Origin: Vesta saturnalis
Taxonomy: Eukaryota; Arthropoda; Insecta; Coleoptera; Lampyridae
Assembly (NCBI GenBank): GCA_036346205.1
Contig: JARFJB010001594.1
Location: 2,657,501-2,721,500 of the forward strand
DNA: 64,000 nt
Reading direction: 5' to 3'
How positions within the stretch are numbered: position 1 is the stretch's first letter; every line of letters begins with the position of its first letter. Shown in pieces: positions 37,196 to 48,354 of the stretch. Both the position numbers and the translations under genes were made by a program. Below the pieces are notes generated by a model. The model did not search any database. It was given only the letters and a program-made list of their open reading frames with translations, and had not been told where the DNA came from.

Positions 37196-40063
37196 ATTTA
37201 CACTCATCTTAATACACTTCAACTTAACTGGATGACGCACGAAGACTTTCAAAATAGTGACCATTGTCCAATAAGTATTAGATTACCAACTGAACGAATT
37301 GTTAAAAATATCCCCAAGACATGGAAAATAAGAAAAGCTAATTGGCCCTTATTTTCGGAAGTATTAAATAACCTTCCTGACGTTCGTACTCAAAACGTAG
37401 AAGAAAGCGTTAAGAAATTTACCAGAAACGTATTAACAGCTGAAAAAAAGTATTCCGTAAACGAAGGAAAAAGCTAAAACTACTAGCATCCCCTGGTGGA
37501 ATGCTGAAGTTAAAAATGCCATAAAATTAAAGAAACAAAAGCTAAACACATTTAAGAAGAAGCCTAAGAAAACCTTATAGCGTTTAAGAAAGACCGTGTT
37601 CACTCACGTAAAACTATAATTCCGAATAAAAGAACATCGTGGCAAAAGTATGTATCATCGATAAACCACGAAACACCTGTTACTGCAGTATGGCGTAAAG
37701 TTAAAAGAATTGCAGGAAACACATATGAAGAGCCATCAAGAATACTAAAGGTCCAAAGTAAAATAATTGAGAAACGAGAAGAAATCGTTCAAATATTCGC
37801 GAAGCACTTTCAATCAGTGTGTAGTTCAAACAATTATAGTGAACACTTTTCTATAATTAAGAATAGTACTGAAAAAGAAGTAAATTTTAAATGCGAGGAA
37901 GATCTTGAGTACAACTGTCCTTTTTCAATGGAAGAACTACAAACAGCACTAAATAAAACAAAAATTTCAACACCGGGTGGTGACAATGTCGATTACTCAA
38001 TGTTGAGAAACCTCTCAAATCCTGAAAAAGAGAAATTATTGAAAATTTACAATGACATTTTCTTACTTGGTACTTACCCCCAAATTTGGAAAGAAGCATT
38101 AATAATACCCGTCCCTAAACCAGGTAAAGATCAAAAAAATCCTGAAAATTACAGACCCATTTCTCTTACCTCTTGCTTAGATAAAGTTATGGAACGGATG
38201 GTAAATAAACGGTTAATGTGGTTTCTAGAATCAAAATCGTTACTATCGCAACGACAAACTGGGTTCCGACGTTTCCATTCCGGTTTAGACCAACTTGTCT
38301 TTCTTGAAAATAGTATTCGAAACGCATTTATTAAAAGACAACATCTGATAGCTGTAACTTTCGACTTCGAGAAAGCATACGACCTAACGTGGAGGTATAA
38401 TATTATAAAGAAACTGTATGACCAGGGCCTTCGGGGAAATCTACCATTATATATTAATAATTTTCTTATCCAGCGCACCTTCAAAACTAGGATCGGTACT
38501 ATTGAATCTACACCCTGTGTCATAGAAAACGGTATTCCACAAGGATCCGTTATAAGCTGCACCCTGTTCTTAATCGCAATCAACGATTTAATAGAAAGTG
38601 TACAGCCCCCGTTGTATGGTTGTTTGTACGTGGACGATCTTACTATGTATTATCACTCCGAAAACATAGAAGAAATTAAAACTAAAATGCAAAATGGAAT
38701 TAATAATTTAGTACAGGAAGGAGAAAGCATTGGATTCCGTTTCTCAATTACTAAAACTATGGCAATACATTTTTGCAGGCTTAGACACGATCACGATGAT
38801 CCTGACCTCTTCATTAAAAGCGCAAAAATATTGTATTTCCAGGAACATATTCAAATGCTTAGTACAAAATGTAAACAAAAATGAATATCATTAAGTGTCT
38901 ATCAGGTATTACGTGGGTGGAGATACAACCACTCTTCTGCAATTATACAAATCACTTGTTCTATCCACAATTGATTACTCGTGCATAATCTATTCTTCCG
39001 CTCGTCAAATTCACTTGAGACGGTTGGATAAGATTCACGAAAATGGGCTAAAAACGGTATTAGGTGCATTTTGCACTAGTCCAACAGAATCCATGCACGC
39101 TGAGTCTGGCGTTCCACCGCTACATCTCCGAAGACTCAGGTTATCAACATTGCCTAACCATATTAACAATCCATTAATATACGATTACATAATGATAGAA
39201 CAATACAGATCTAAACCCACTGCGTCAAGACCAGCCATGATTAGAGCGCTAGATAATGCCCAAAAATTAAATATTACCATACCACACACGTTCATACAAT
39301 GAATAACGGAATATCCACCGTGGAATGCACCTAAATTTACGATTCGACTTGATCTGTCACAGTACCCAAAAGATAACACACCAAATGAATCTTATAAGAA
39401 TATGTTTAGCGATATAGTCGATAGGTCTAAGTTTAATGAAATAATATATACAGATGGATCAAAACATCAATCAGTCGCTAGTGCCATTTATATGGAAAAT
39501 ATAAGCCATTATTGGACACTTAACCCACTAACAAGCGTTTTCTGTGCTGAATTATATGCAATCTTCCAAGCAGGATTATATATATATAAACCATGTAAAT
39601 GTTCGTAACAGTGCAATATGCACTGATTCACTAAGTTCAATTTCCGCCCTCACAAAGACGAGCAATCCAATGATCTTTTGGTTAAAATTATCAAAGCTAT
39701 ATAACATTAATAAAGATGGAAAATTAGTAGAAATTGTATGGATTCCTGGGCATGCAGGAATAGCTGGAAATGAACGTGCAGATAGAGCAGCGCGTGAAGG
39801 AAGTAATACCTTACGACAAGATAATATTCCAGTGCACCCTAATGATTACAAAAGATATTTAAAATTAAAAATAGATGAACTTTGGCAATTAGAATGGAAT
39901 AATTCGAAAACACAATTAAAACAAATTAAAAATTCCATCAAACCTTGGAGAAACGAATATAAATTAAAACGCAGAGAACAAGTGGTCCTAACTAGAATGA
40001 GAATCGGTCATACCAATCTAACTCACTTACACTTACTGGGGAAAGTTAGACCAAAAAAATGTA
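37196..40063 (+). mobile_element. I-like non-LTR retrotransposon 2, 5'-truncated
   Basis: Starts within the endonuclease (NSDHCPISI near 37255), immediately after the TGATA array. The frame is broken near 37475. The RT lies in a 355-codon open frame (37817-38884): PVPKPGKDQKNPENYRPISL, VTFDFEKAYDLTWR, NGIPQGSVIS, CLYVDDLTMYY. After a frameshift come the linker (38895-39302) and an RNase H domain split over two frames: IIYTDGSKHQSVASAIY and FCAELYAIFQAG (39432-39580), then ICTDSLSSISAL and VWIPGHAGIAGNERADRAAR (39615-39800). A C-terminal HLHLLGKVRPKKC follows. It is diverged from element 1 and has an ACAAC-type tail. Inactive. Confidence 0.88.
37817..38884 (+). pseudogene. Reverse-transcriptase segment of I-like element 2
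   Basis: The longest intact coding segment among the RT remnants (355 codons). The catalytic Asp of motif A is in FDFEKAYD and the Asp pair in YVDDL, so both active-site motifs survive although EN, linker and RNase H are frameshifted away. The codons read like genuine protein, not repeat. Confidence 0.88.
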
Positions 40064-40508
40064 ACTTACAATACAATACAGTACAATACAATACAACACA
40101 ACACAACACAATACAACACAACACAACACAACACAACACAACACAACACAACACAACACAACACAACACAACACAACACAACACAACACAACACAACACA
40201 ACACAACACAACACAACACAACACAACACAAACACAACACAACACAACACAACACAACACAACACAACACAAAACAACACAACACAACACAACACAACAC
40301 AACACAACACAACACAACACAACACAACACAACACAACACAACACAACACAACAACAACAACAACACAACACAAGACAAGACAAGACAAGACAGTACAAT
40401 ACAATACAATACAATACAAATACAATATAATACAATACAATACAATACAATACAATACAATACAATCAATGCAATACAATACAATACAATACAATACAAT
40501 ACAATACA
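40064..40508. repeat. (ACACA)n / (ATACA)n pentanucleotide array at the tail of I-like element 2
   Basis: ATACA units, then about 60 ACACA/ACAAC units with rare variants, then ACAAG and ATACA units again to 40508. It begins right after the conserved I-like C-terminus. Gln/His/Asn/Thr frames through it are compositional. Confidence 0.95.
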
Positions 40509-40857
40509 GGCTTGCGCGGACTACCTAATGCCATTACTCTAGCTTGTCTTAATGATATATAAACATCTTTGATATTCCTTCATAATGCTTCCAAAATGAA
40601 AGAATGCTAAGAAAAATCATATAGAAATTTGCGTATTTATACAGAGTGTCCATTTAGTACTCCGTTATTCTGCGGTTGTGTTATGTCAAATCTGTCACAA
40701 AGATGCCTTAACAAATCGTTAATGAGGTAAACTGGGCTACTTTAAGAAATTATTTTAAAATATACAGAGTGGTCTAAAAACGAGAGAACAAATTGAAAGA
40801 TTTCTTAATGGCACACCATGTATATTATTACATTTTTGAATTTGGACGTATTGATAA
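40509..40857. other. Non-coding; small DNA-transposon edges
   Basis: TACAGAGTGTCCATTTAG (40640) and TACAGAGTGGTCTAAAAACG (40763) look like terminal motifs of insect mariner-type MITEs. No gene. Confidence 0.35.
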
Positions 40858-42550
40858 GGGTTTTGAGGTTAGAGACAAAAAAACGGTATTTAAAAAAATA
40901 GTGCTCACTAAAATAATGGGGTTTTACAAAATGGAAAATTTATGTAATGGCTTTAATTAAAGTAGGTGACTGTAAGCATTTTTGACGTTTGTTGCATTTG
41001 TTATAGCTACTACATGTGTAATATTGAAGTGTACTATTTTTAATTATCATCGTTCTGATTTAATTTTTCACCACCTATATTCGGAAGTGTCAATTACTGA
41101 CTGTTGTTAGGTAATTTCAGGGCCAAAATATGCACTTGCGATGTAGCAACGAGAGCTAACATATCTTGTATGAGAAAATATAAACCAGAGTAGAATATTT
41201 TAAGTAATTGATCGATATTAAAGGTGCAATTTCTTAAATTACTAAAACTAACATTCAAAACACGTTTCGATCTGCAATTGGTGAAAAATCATATACTCCA
41301 CACTGGAGTAAAGTAACATTCCTCCTTAGATGATTACCTTCATCGGCGGTAGAAAATATTATACTTTCCTCCTAGTAAAACAAATAGTTATTGTTTCGAT
41401 ACCATGAATTATTCTTTACAAGAATTAACCTCCCTGATACATTGTATTGATGAAAGTGATGGAAATTGCTTTCTTGCAACCCGATTATACGCTCAATAGT
41501 TTCTAATAAAAACCACCCGATAAAAGGTCTCTTGAAAATCTGAAAGAAGGTTTTGAACGAACGTGAAGTTCCTGTACGAAACAAAAAGTTCGAAACGAAA
41601 AATTCTATCGGTAGGAGGAATGGTGATATTTTCAAATGCGTATTATTTACTTTATTTCTACAGAAGTGATTTTTGGAATCGTCATAATTTACATTATCAC
41701 GACACCCAAGATTCGAAAATTATTATAAGTTTTGTTATGAACGAATAAGTTCAAAGTTCAAAGTTTGCCTCGAGATTTGAACCTACGACCTGTACTCTAG
41801 CAAAGTACAGGTCGTAGGTTCAAACTCAGGAAAACTTTATTTGTGTATTTAATAAAATTAATAATAATTTTTATCAACATAAATGGTCCTTGAATGTATG
41901 GGGAGGAATAATAGATGATTACGTTATTGGCCGATATTTTTTTGAAGGCAATTTGACGGGGTCTATATTTTTGCAATTTGTTCGCTAAGATCTACCACGT
42001 TTAATTTAACACCTTCTGGAACATATAAAAAGAGTTATGTAGCCACAACTCGATGGAGCTCCAGCTCATTTTAGTCTTCAAGTTAAACAATGCCATGAAC
42101 AACGTTTTCCTGAAAAATGGATAGGACGCGATGCATCAACTAGTTGGCCAGCAAGATCACCGATGGATTTTTTTTGTGGGAAAATTTTAAATCCCAAGTA
42201 TACCGAGAGGTTGTAACAACGCGACAAGATATAATGGAAAAAATGGGTCTACATTTCACAATATTAGTCCAAGAATGCTATAAGGTGTTGGACTGTTGTT
42301 GCGTGATCGCATAAGAAAATATTTATTAAAAAATGGAAGACATTTTGAGCATTTAATTCAATAATTCTTTCTCTTTAAATATTCATTGTTCACAGCCTAC
42401 TTAATCAGTAAAAATGTGTATTGCTTTAACACGAAAATTTTTCGAAAATTTTCAAAATAACTTTTTTAGGTTAAAATTTTTTACTAAAGTCTGTACTAAA
42501 AGCGCATGTCCCAAAAATTGTGATTTTTTTTTGTCTCTAACTTGAAAACC
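40858..42550 (+). mobile_element. Mariner-like (Tc1/mariner superfamily) transposase remnant with degenerate TIRs
   Basis: GGTTTTGAGGTTAGAGACAA (40860) and TTGTCTCTAACTTGAAAACC (42531) are inverted repeats bounding the region. Translated remnants in order: PPDKRSLENLKEGFERT (helix-turn-helix part, near 41510), FWNRHNLHYHDTQD (41670), VWGGIIDDYVIGRYFFEGNL (41897), QLDGAPAHFSLQV (second catalytic Asp, 42048), then RDASTSWPARSPMDFF (42130). This order is that of insect DDE transposases of this superfamily. Stops and frameshifts abound; dead. A palindromic insertion interrupts the reading near 41745-41880. Confidence 0.7.
41776..41824. repeat. Perfect 21-bp palindrome with tRNA-like B-box sequence
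   Basis: Arms 41776-41796 and 41804-41824 are exact inverted complements around a 7-bp loop CTAGCAA. Each arm contains GTCGTAGGTTCAAA in one orientation, close to the RNA polymerase III B-box GGTTCRANYC. It may be a head-to-head pair of tRNA-derived (SINE) fragments inserted in the transposase. Confidence 0.6.
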
Positions 42551-42597
42551 ATTAATAAGTCAATAAACCTAATATCAATGTGAAGTACAAGACCAGG

Positions 42598-43663
42598 AGC
42601 GGTATCTTTTGTGTTTGCTAGAGCTTTATTTAATTCATTGGCAGTCAAAGGGTTATTGTAGTCTAGCTTCAAATTAGTTGTGAAGCTAATGTCACTTTCC
42701 TGCTCTTGGTTCATTTTAAGAAGGGCTAACTATAATTTTCGGAGCTGCTATTTTCCTCAAACTGCCGAGCCATTGCTTCTGCAATATCAGCGTCTTCTGT
42801 TAATCATATCGTTCGCTACTAGTAGTGGCGAAATAGCTTTACTTTGTTTACCAGCTATTGTTTTAGCTTTTCTTTCGCCATACTTCACTGCTACATGTTT
42901 GTCTATTAAATTTGCTAACGTAGTCCTGTCAGATTTCCTCTTTGCATTTAAAATTACTCTGAGTGTTTTAGTTCTTACTCTTTTGAAAGCTATAAGGTTT
43001 ACCGTGGTTGGTTTATGCTTGAAAGTATTAAATAATTTCCTTTTTCTTTTATTGCATGTTTTACTTCATTACACCACCATGGAACACTATTGGCTTTTAT
43101 TTTTCCACTTGTTTCTGGAATTAAGTTTGATACTGCCTCAATTATGTTTTGATTGAAGGTATGCACTTTTTCCTCAACGCTTAGGTCTTCGTTTAGGTGG
43201 ACATTACCCAAAATTTGCGAATATTTTTCCTAATCTGCTTTCTTAATTTCCCATGGTATACTATGTCTTTGTTTTTTAATTTGAGTTGAAACGAAGATAG
43301 TCATAATGGGTTTCCCATTCTAATTTTAACGCCACTGCTTCACAACTTAATGCTAGGTCTATAGCAATAAATGTTTTGGTTTTAGTATTTAAGTGTGTGG
43401 GTTTTCCTGTATTTAATGCTATTAAATTGTTGTTATCCGTGAACCTTTCTATTATTCCGTCTCTGGTGTCAACATAATTGGATCCCCACATAGGAGAGTG
43501 TGCGTTAAAATCTCCTACTATTATGTAGATCTTTGGCAGTTGGTGAATCACGTTTTCTAACGCATGTGATGTCCAGTTAGATATTAGACCATTACAGTTC
43601 CATTGTAATATGCTCTCTAAATTGTCCAAAATGCGATGTTTATTTGATTTTACTGTGGCCATT
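42598..43663 (-). mobile_element. I-like LINE fragment 3
   Basis: Minus-strand ORF2 start MATVKSNKHRILDNLE (43662) then ILQWNCNGL, directly joined to HQLPKIYIIVGDFNAHSPMW: the middle of the endonuclease is deleted. Next come LNTGKPTHLNTKT, SVPWWCNEVKHAIKEK (43080) and LTANELNKALANTKDTAPG (42640), after which it is cut by the mariner-like element. Stops and frameshifts; inactive. Confidence 0.78.
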
Positions 43664-43729
43664 TCGTTACAGTATGTTTATTGTAGATGCCAATTTTAAT
43701 GGAACTATTGCTTAGTGGTTTAAGCATAT

Positions 43730-43790
43730 TTAGATACAAATAAACAAATAAATAAATCGATAAGTAAATAAATAAATAAATAAATTGTAT
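43730..43790. repeat. (AAAT)n microsatellite
   Basis: TAAATAAATAAATAAA-type tetramers with a few changes, between ORF1-like and ORF2-like parts of fragment 3. Confidence 0.9.
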
Positions 43791-43809
43791 ATAGGACAAA
43801 TACAACTAA

Positions 43810-44118
43810 TTACAAATAGGTTAATAAATAATATTTGTAAAACGAATAAATATAAACAATGTACATACAATCACAGACAGTTATCACAAATAAATAATCC
43901 GAGCATTCGTCTATATTAGAGTTTCTCTTCCTAGGGCGAGTTTTGCCAAACCTGGTTTTCTCTTTTTGGATTCTTCCAGTTTTCTTCATTTTACTGAATG
44001 TGGGCCTTTTAATTAATGCATCTGCATCGAATTCTGTTTGGAAACATTTGCTCTGTAGACGTACTTTCGTAGATTTCGAGATCCCATCTACTTCTTCGTT
44101 GGTAGACACAAAAAGCAT
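43810..44118 (-). pseudogene. Probable ORF1 tail of I-like fragment 3
   Basis: A minus-strand frame ends in a Lys/Arg-rich stretch (KEKTRFGKTRPRKRN), upstream of the ORF2 start of fragment 3. Position and basic character fit an I-element ORF1 C-terminus, but there is no zinc knuckle or other diagnostic motif. The part left of 43900 is only AAAT-type repeat. Confidence 0.35.
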
Positions 44119-44204
44119 TTACTGTTATTGTAACGTCCTTGGGGTTTCTTACGGATAGCATAGATATTTCCTTGCGTTTAGGTGTGATATTGATGTAATT
44201 ATCC

Positions 44205-44205
<1 letters not shown>

Positions 44206-44266
<61 letters not shown>
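44206..44266. repeat. (TA)n array
   Basis: About 28 TA units, preceded by ATACATATA. Confidence 0.95.
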
Positions 44267-44329
44267 GATAGTAAATAAGTGAGCGGACAACGTATAGTAG
44301 CAGTATACTGCTGCGGGAACATTGCGTAG

Positions 44330-44404
44330 TCAGTGTGCGAGAGACGCGCAGTGAGGAATGGAATATGGAGGAGTCAGATCCAGAGATCCTCCAACATTGT
44401 AAGT
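44330..44404 (+). promoter_or_regulatory. Possible transcription start and short first exon with splice donor
   Basis: GTAGTCAGTGTG contains an arthropod-type initiator TCAGT (44330-44334). A GC-richer leader follows, then ATG at 44365 with codons for MEESDPEILQH, and at 44399 a consensus donor CATT|GTAAGTAT. No matching downstream exon is visible in the window. It could be exon 1 of a host gene with a very long intron, or a leader of an unidentified transposon. Confidence 0.3.
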
Positions 44405-44640
44405 ATAAATAATGTGTTTTATCTTATACATATAGTGTTGATGATTTTGATAATGTGTTACAAGAATTGTTTTCTAATGTATTACGCGTTTCTTTCCATG
44501 CAAAGAATATGAGGCAGATAAAATATCAAGATCTGTTTATTATTTTGTATTAATATCATAATCACATAATACTATAAACAAGACGAAGTAACAGGTCAAA
44601 TGCAAATAAGAAGGAATCTAGACTGCACTCTCCTAATTTT

Positions 44641-44853
44641 TAAAATACTTATCTTTTTGGGTTTTTTAATGGTGTCTTTTAAATTATACAATGTAAACGT
44701 TTCGGTAACACTTACAGTTATCTTCGTCAGTAGTAATATCTGTTAAAAATTGTTAAAGATGTTGTAAACAATTTTGTCAAAGTTGAAAAACTAAAACATA
44801 AACATCAGCCTGCTATTAATATAACAGTTTGAGAAACGTATAAAGCCAACTAT
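44641..44853. repeat. Left inverted repeat of the Penelope-like element
   Basis: Starts TAAAATACTTATCTTTTTGG and ends GTATAAAGCCAACTAT. It is joined straight to RT coding, so the 5' part of the element is absent. Confidence 0.92.
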
Positions 44854-45790
44854 TTCACCAAAACTGTATGGTTTACCAAAAATCCATAAACCTAATATTC
44901 CTTTAAGGCCTATTGTTAGTGCCATTGGTTCTCCTACATATAGCCTTGCAAAACATCTTACATTTTTATTACAACCTCATATAGGAAAAACACCCCATTA
45001 CATTAAAAATTCTGCCGACTTTGTTGAAAAAATACATAGTCTCAAAATTGAAGAGGGTGATATAATGGTTAGTTTTGATGTTGTTTCACTTTTTACGAAA
45101 GTGCCTCTAAAAGAAGCTATTGAATATATTGATCATCTTTTTCCAAAGGACATATAACTATTCTTTTTCAGTACTGTCTTACTACAACTTATTTTCAGTG
45201 GAATAGTAAATTTTATGAACAGATTGAAGGTGTAACAATGAGTAGTCCCTTTAGTCCTGTTGTAGCTAATTTTTACGTGTAAAAATTTGAAACATTAACG
45301 TTACAAAATACACCTAAAAACCTTCATTTTGGTATAGATATGTAGATGACACATTTGCTCTTTGGAGACATAGAGAAGAAGCACTGAATGAGTTTTTGGT
45401 TTTTTATAAATGGTATACATCCTAGTATTCAGTTTACCATGGAAAAAGAAACTAATGGAAGTTTACCATTTCTTGACATATTAATATCTAAAAATAATAA
45501 TTCACTATCTTTTAAGGTTTACAGAAAGCCGACACCTTCATAAATTATCCAACTACCATCCACTTCAAAAATTGGTGTAATTAAATCTTTAGTAGAGCGA
45601 GCAAAACGAATTTGTGACCCTGAATTTTGAAGGATGAATATAAATATTTAACAAAATCCTTACAAGATAATGGTTATTCACTTACAGATATTAATAATGT
45701 TATTACACCTTCTAGGCGTAACGTTAAAGAAAAACCAGTTCTTAATGTTGGCACTGCTTTTCTTCCTTTTATAGCTAATGTTACAGATAG
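44845..45790 (+). pseudogene. Penelope-type reverse transcriptase (broken)
   Basis: In-frame to a stop at 45155: LYGLPKIHKPNIPLRPIVSA, GSPTYSLAKHL, then MVSFDVVSLFTKVPLKEA carrying the motif-A Asp. A gap/frameshift follows, then SSPFSPVVANFYV-stop-KFE (about 45240-45300), then FWYRYVDDTFALWRHREEAL with the catalytic Asp pair (45330-45390), FLDILISKNNNSLSFKVYRK (45470-45530), and a degraded thumb/linker to about 45790. The 5' part of the domain is missing. At least three breaks. Confidence 0.85.
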
Positions 45791-45869
45791 AATTGAAAAA
45801 TCCTAATTAAATATGGCATTAGGACTATTTTTAAACCTACAGGAAGAATTAAAGAACATTTAAGCTCAC

Positions 45870-46186
45870 CTAAAGATGTGTCAAATCCTTTATCGTCTTC
45901 CGGAGTGTATAAGTTATCTTGTTCACGTGGAAAAGTACACATCGGAACCACAAAACGTAGCTTTGATACAAGACGTAAAGACCATATGAGATTTTGTAGA
46001 TTAGGTCAACCAGATAAGTCTGCTGTGGCTGACCATGCCCTGAATAATCTAAATCATGACATTCATTTTGACAATATGGAAATATTGTCAAGACAAACTC
46101 ATTATTATGTTCGTTTACACCGTGAAGCTATTGAAATATATAAACACCCTAATAATCTTAATAGACAAGGAGAAATCTCCGTTTAA
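45870..46186 (+). pseudogene. GIY-YIG endonuclease-like domain of the Penelope-like element
   Basis: GVYKLSCSRGKVHIGTTKRS corresponds to the GIY...YIG strands (GVY and VHIG here), followed by FDTRRKDHMRF with the conserved Arg, then HYYVRLHREAIEIYKHPNN with the expected catalytic Glu. Open to the natural end near 46186. The upstream part is frameshifted from the RT, so no fusion protein can be made. This nuclease nicks the target for priming in intact elements. Confidence 0.85.
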
Positions 46187-46699
46187 ATATGATTTGGCAT
46201 CTTATAATTTAAAAAAGGCATAGCGATGCGTCAAAATTTTGATTTTAATTTTAACTTTTGGTATGTCTAGGTTTTTACTGTGTTTGCCTAGACCTCGAAG
46301 CAAATGCTTTACCAATTATGTTGAATTACCACAGTACTATAATTTAACATAAGTAGTTGAAATTCATATTAAAATTAAATATTACAAAAACGTTCTGCAT
46401 TGTGCTTTTCATTGTTAAAAACACTTGCACTTATTGATAAAGATATCTTTTGTTAGATTTAACTCGATTATTTTATTTGATGTCATGTTTATGTTTGTGA
46501 ATGCTTCTATCATTTTGAAATTGAAGTTTTCATAACTTTACACTTACATCATACTTGATTAAATTTTGTTAAATGTGTTTTTGGCTGACATTTTTCATTG
46601 ATAGCTTTCGTCGTAGAGTGTTCTAATTTGTCATCTTTAAGGCAGTTTAACAATATCTAATTTTAATGACCTAGTTATTCTTTACTAAAATTTAATTCT

Positions 46700-46912
46700 A
46701 TAGTTGGCTTTATACGTTTCTCAAACTGTTATATTAATAGCAGGCTGATGTTTATGTTTTAGTTTTTCAACTTTGACAAAATTGTTTACAACATCTTTAA
46801 CAATTTTTAACAGATATTACTACTGACGAAGATAACTGTAAGTGTTACCGAAACGTTTACATTGTATAATTTAAGAGACACCATTAAAAACCCAAAAAAG
46901 ATAAGTATTTTA
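46700..46912. repeat. Right inverted repeat of the Penelope-like element
   Basis: Starts ATAGTTGGCTTTATACG and ends AAAGATAAGTATTTTA. It contains CTGACGA (46823-46829) and GAAAC (46850-46854), hammerhead-ribozyme core-like motifs. Confidence 0.92.
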
Positions 46913-47764
46913 TTATGTGTGATAATGGTGAAAGTTTACATTTTCATATTCCTAATTTTTATATTCTTCTATAAATAATATCCGAATCTATGGAAACCTT
47001 GATTTTATGACCATACCCTAGAATTTTTTTAGATTTTGCACAATTTATTTGCCATTTTGTGTTTAGAAATATGAACTGTGTGTTTTTGTGTGAAATTCAT
47101 TAATAAATCTTGATTCACTGCGTACACTTTGTTTCATGTATTTGCTGAAACGGTATAAAACAAATATTGATGATAAAACAAAATTCAGTAGAACAAGGTT
47201 CGTTTTTTTTTAACTTACACTTAGTGAATCCAACCCACCATCGTGGCCGAATTTATTTGTTACTTATTTTAGCGGTCTCCTGTTTATTTACTAGGATAGA
47301 AATCAGGATTTGTAAAATTAAAAAAGGGCAAATTTTTTTAAGATTTCACAACACTGTGCAGAAATGTCAGTGGAAACCATTGTTCCATATTTCCTCGGAC
47401 GATAAATAAAACACCATTCAATTAAAATCAGTATTTGTTGAATTAATATTAAAACTTCAAAACTAAAACAGCGCGCGCTGTAAATATTGTATAAAGTAGA
47501 CTCCCTGTATGCTTTATCTCATTCTAATGCGAAAAGGCTACCAATTGGGTTCGCGATGTACCACTTCGTACGTATATCTCTCTGTCTACTATCGTGATGC
47601 TACATAACAGGAATATTACTAGATTTAATGATCCTTACAGTTTTTTGAGGTTTGTGAGCCTAATATTAAGTAAATTAGAAAAATGTATCGATAGCGCTCC
47701 AAATGTATAATACCTCACCTGTGTTCTATTTTCAGATACAGTTATTTTCATTTTTTGCAAAACT

Positions 47765-47766
<2 letters not shown>
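46913..47766. other. Non-coding AT-rich stretch
   Basis: No supported gene. A CAGCGCGCGCTG palindrome lies near 47468. An 80-codon + frame (47167-47409) has no recognisable motif. Confidence 0.4.
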
Positions 47767-47837
<71 letters not shown>

Positions 47838-47869
47838 CTAGTTTGTTGAGGAGGCAGTCAATTTATGTA

Positions 47870-47920
<51 letters not shown>
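47767..47920. repeat. Two (TA)n arrays around a short spacer
   Basis: TA arrays at about 47767-47836 and 47872-47920 flank CTAGTTTGTTGAGGAGGCAG, a spacer of about 35 bp. Confidence 0.92.
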
Positions 47921-47921
<1 letters not shown>

Positions 47922-48174
47922 GAAAACTTACGTAAAATGGGAATTGCTTTAGTTAACATAAAATAAAGGTCAAACTGGTTGCTGAATAAAAACACCTTGA
48001 CGCTCATATGCTGCAATAATAACAGTATTTATATTTTAAACTAAAACGTCAAAATGATCAGCTGAAACTGATTGCTTACAAACTGTTAATTGCCATATAT
48101 AGACGCCAACATGTTTGCAACATCAACATTGCCCCATTAAGGAATTACGTACGGACGCTAAAATGATTGCATAA

Positions 48175-48354
48175 TGTATATATATATATATATATATATA
48201 TAATACATACATACATATTATACATATATTATACAGTTCTAATTTTCATTACGTAACCGTATTACGTAATGGATAGATTACAAGTATAGTAGAGAGTTTT
48301 GTTATTCGTATGTTACGTATGAACGAGTAGAAAAATTTACCACACCTGCAAATT

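Larger units (their letters stand above)
44641..46912 (+). mobile_element. Penelope-like retroelement with inverted terminal repeats
   Basis: 213-bp inverted repeats (44641-44853 and 46700-46912) differ at only a few positions. Between them lies a 5'-truncated Penelope-type ORF: RT fingers/palm from 44845, YVDD block near 45350, and a C-terminal GIY-YIG endonuclease-like domain at 45870-46186, followed by about 510 bp of 3' region. Penelope-like elements are characterised by this RT plus GIY-YIG combination and by terminal repeats that can lie inverted. Stops and frameshifts inactivate it. The near-identity of the repeats suggests recent insertion, or gene conversion between the arms. Confidence 0.88.

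Noticed and set aside
36788..37264. 158-codon minus frame of Ile-Ser-Tyr-His repeats
   Set aside because: TGATA pentamer array translated; the array is the LINE tail.
40023..40542. Overlapping Gln/His/Asn/Thr and Cys/Val/Leu frames, prion-like appearance
   Set aside because: ACACA/ACAAC pentamers have no stops. Only the first part of the + frame up to about 40063 is genuine LINE coding.
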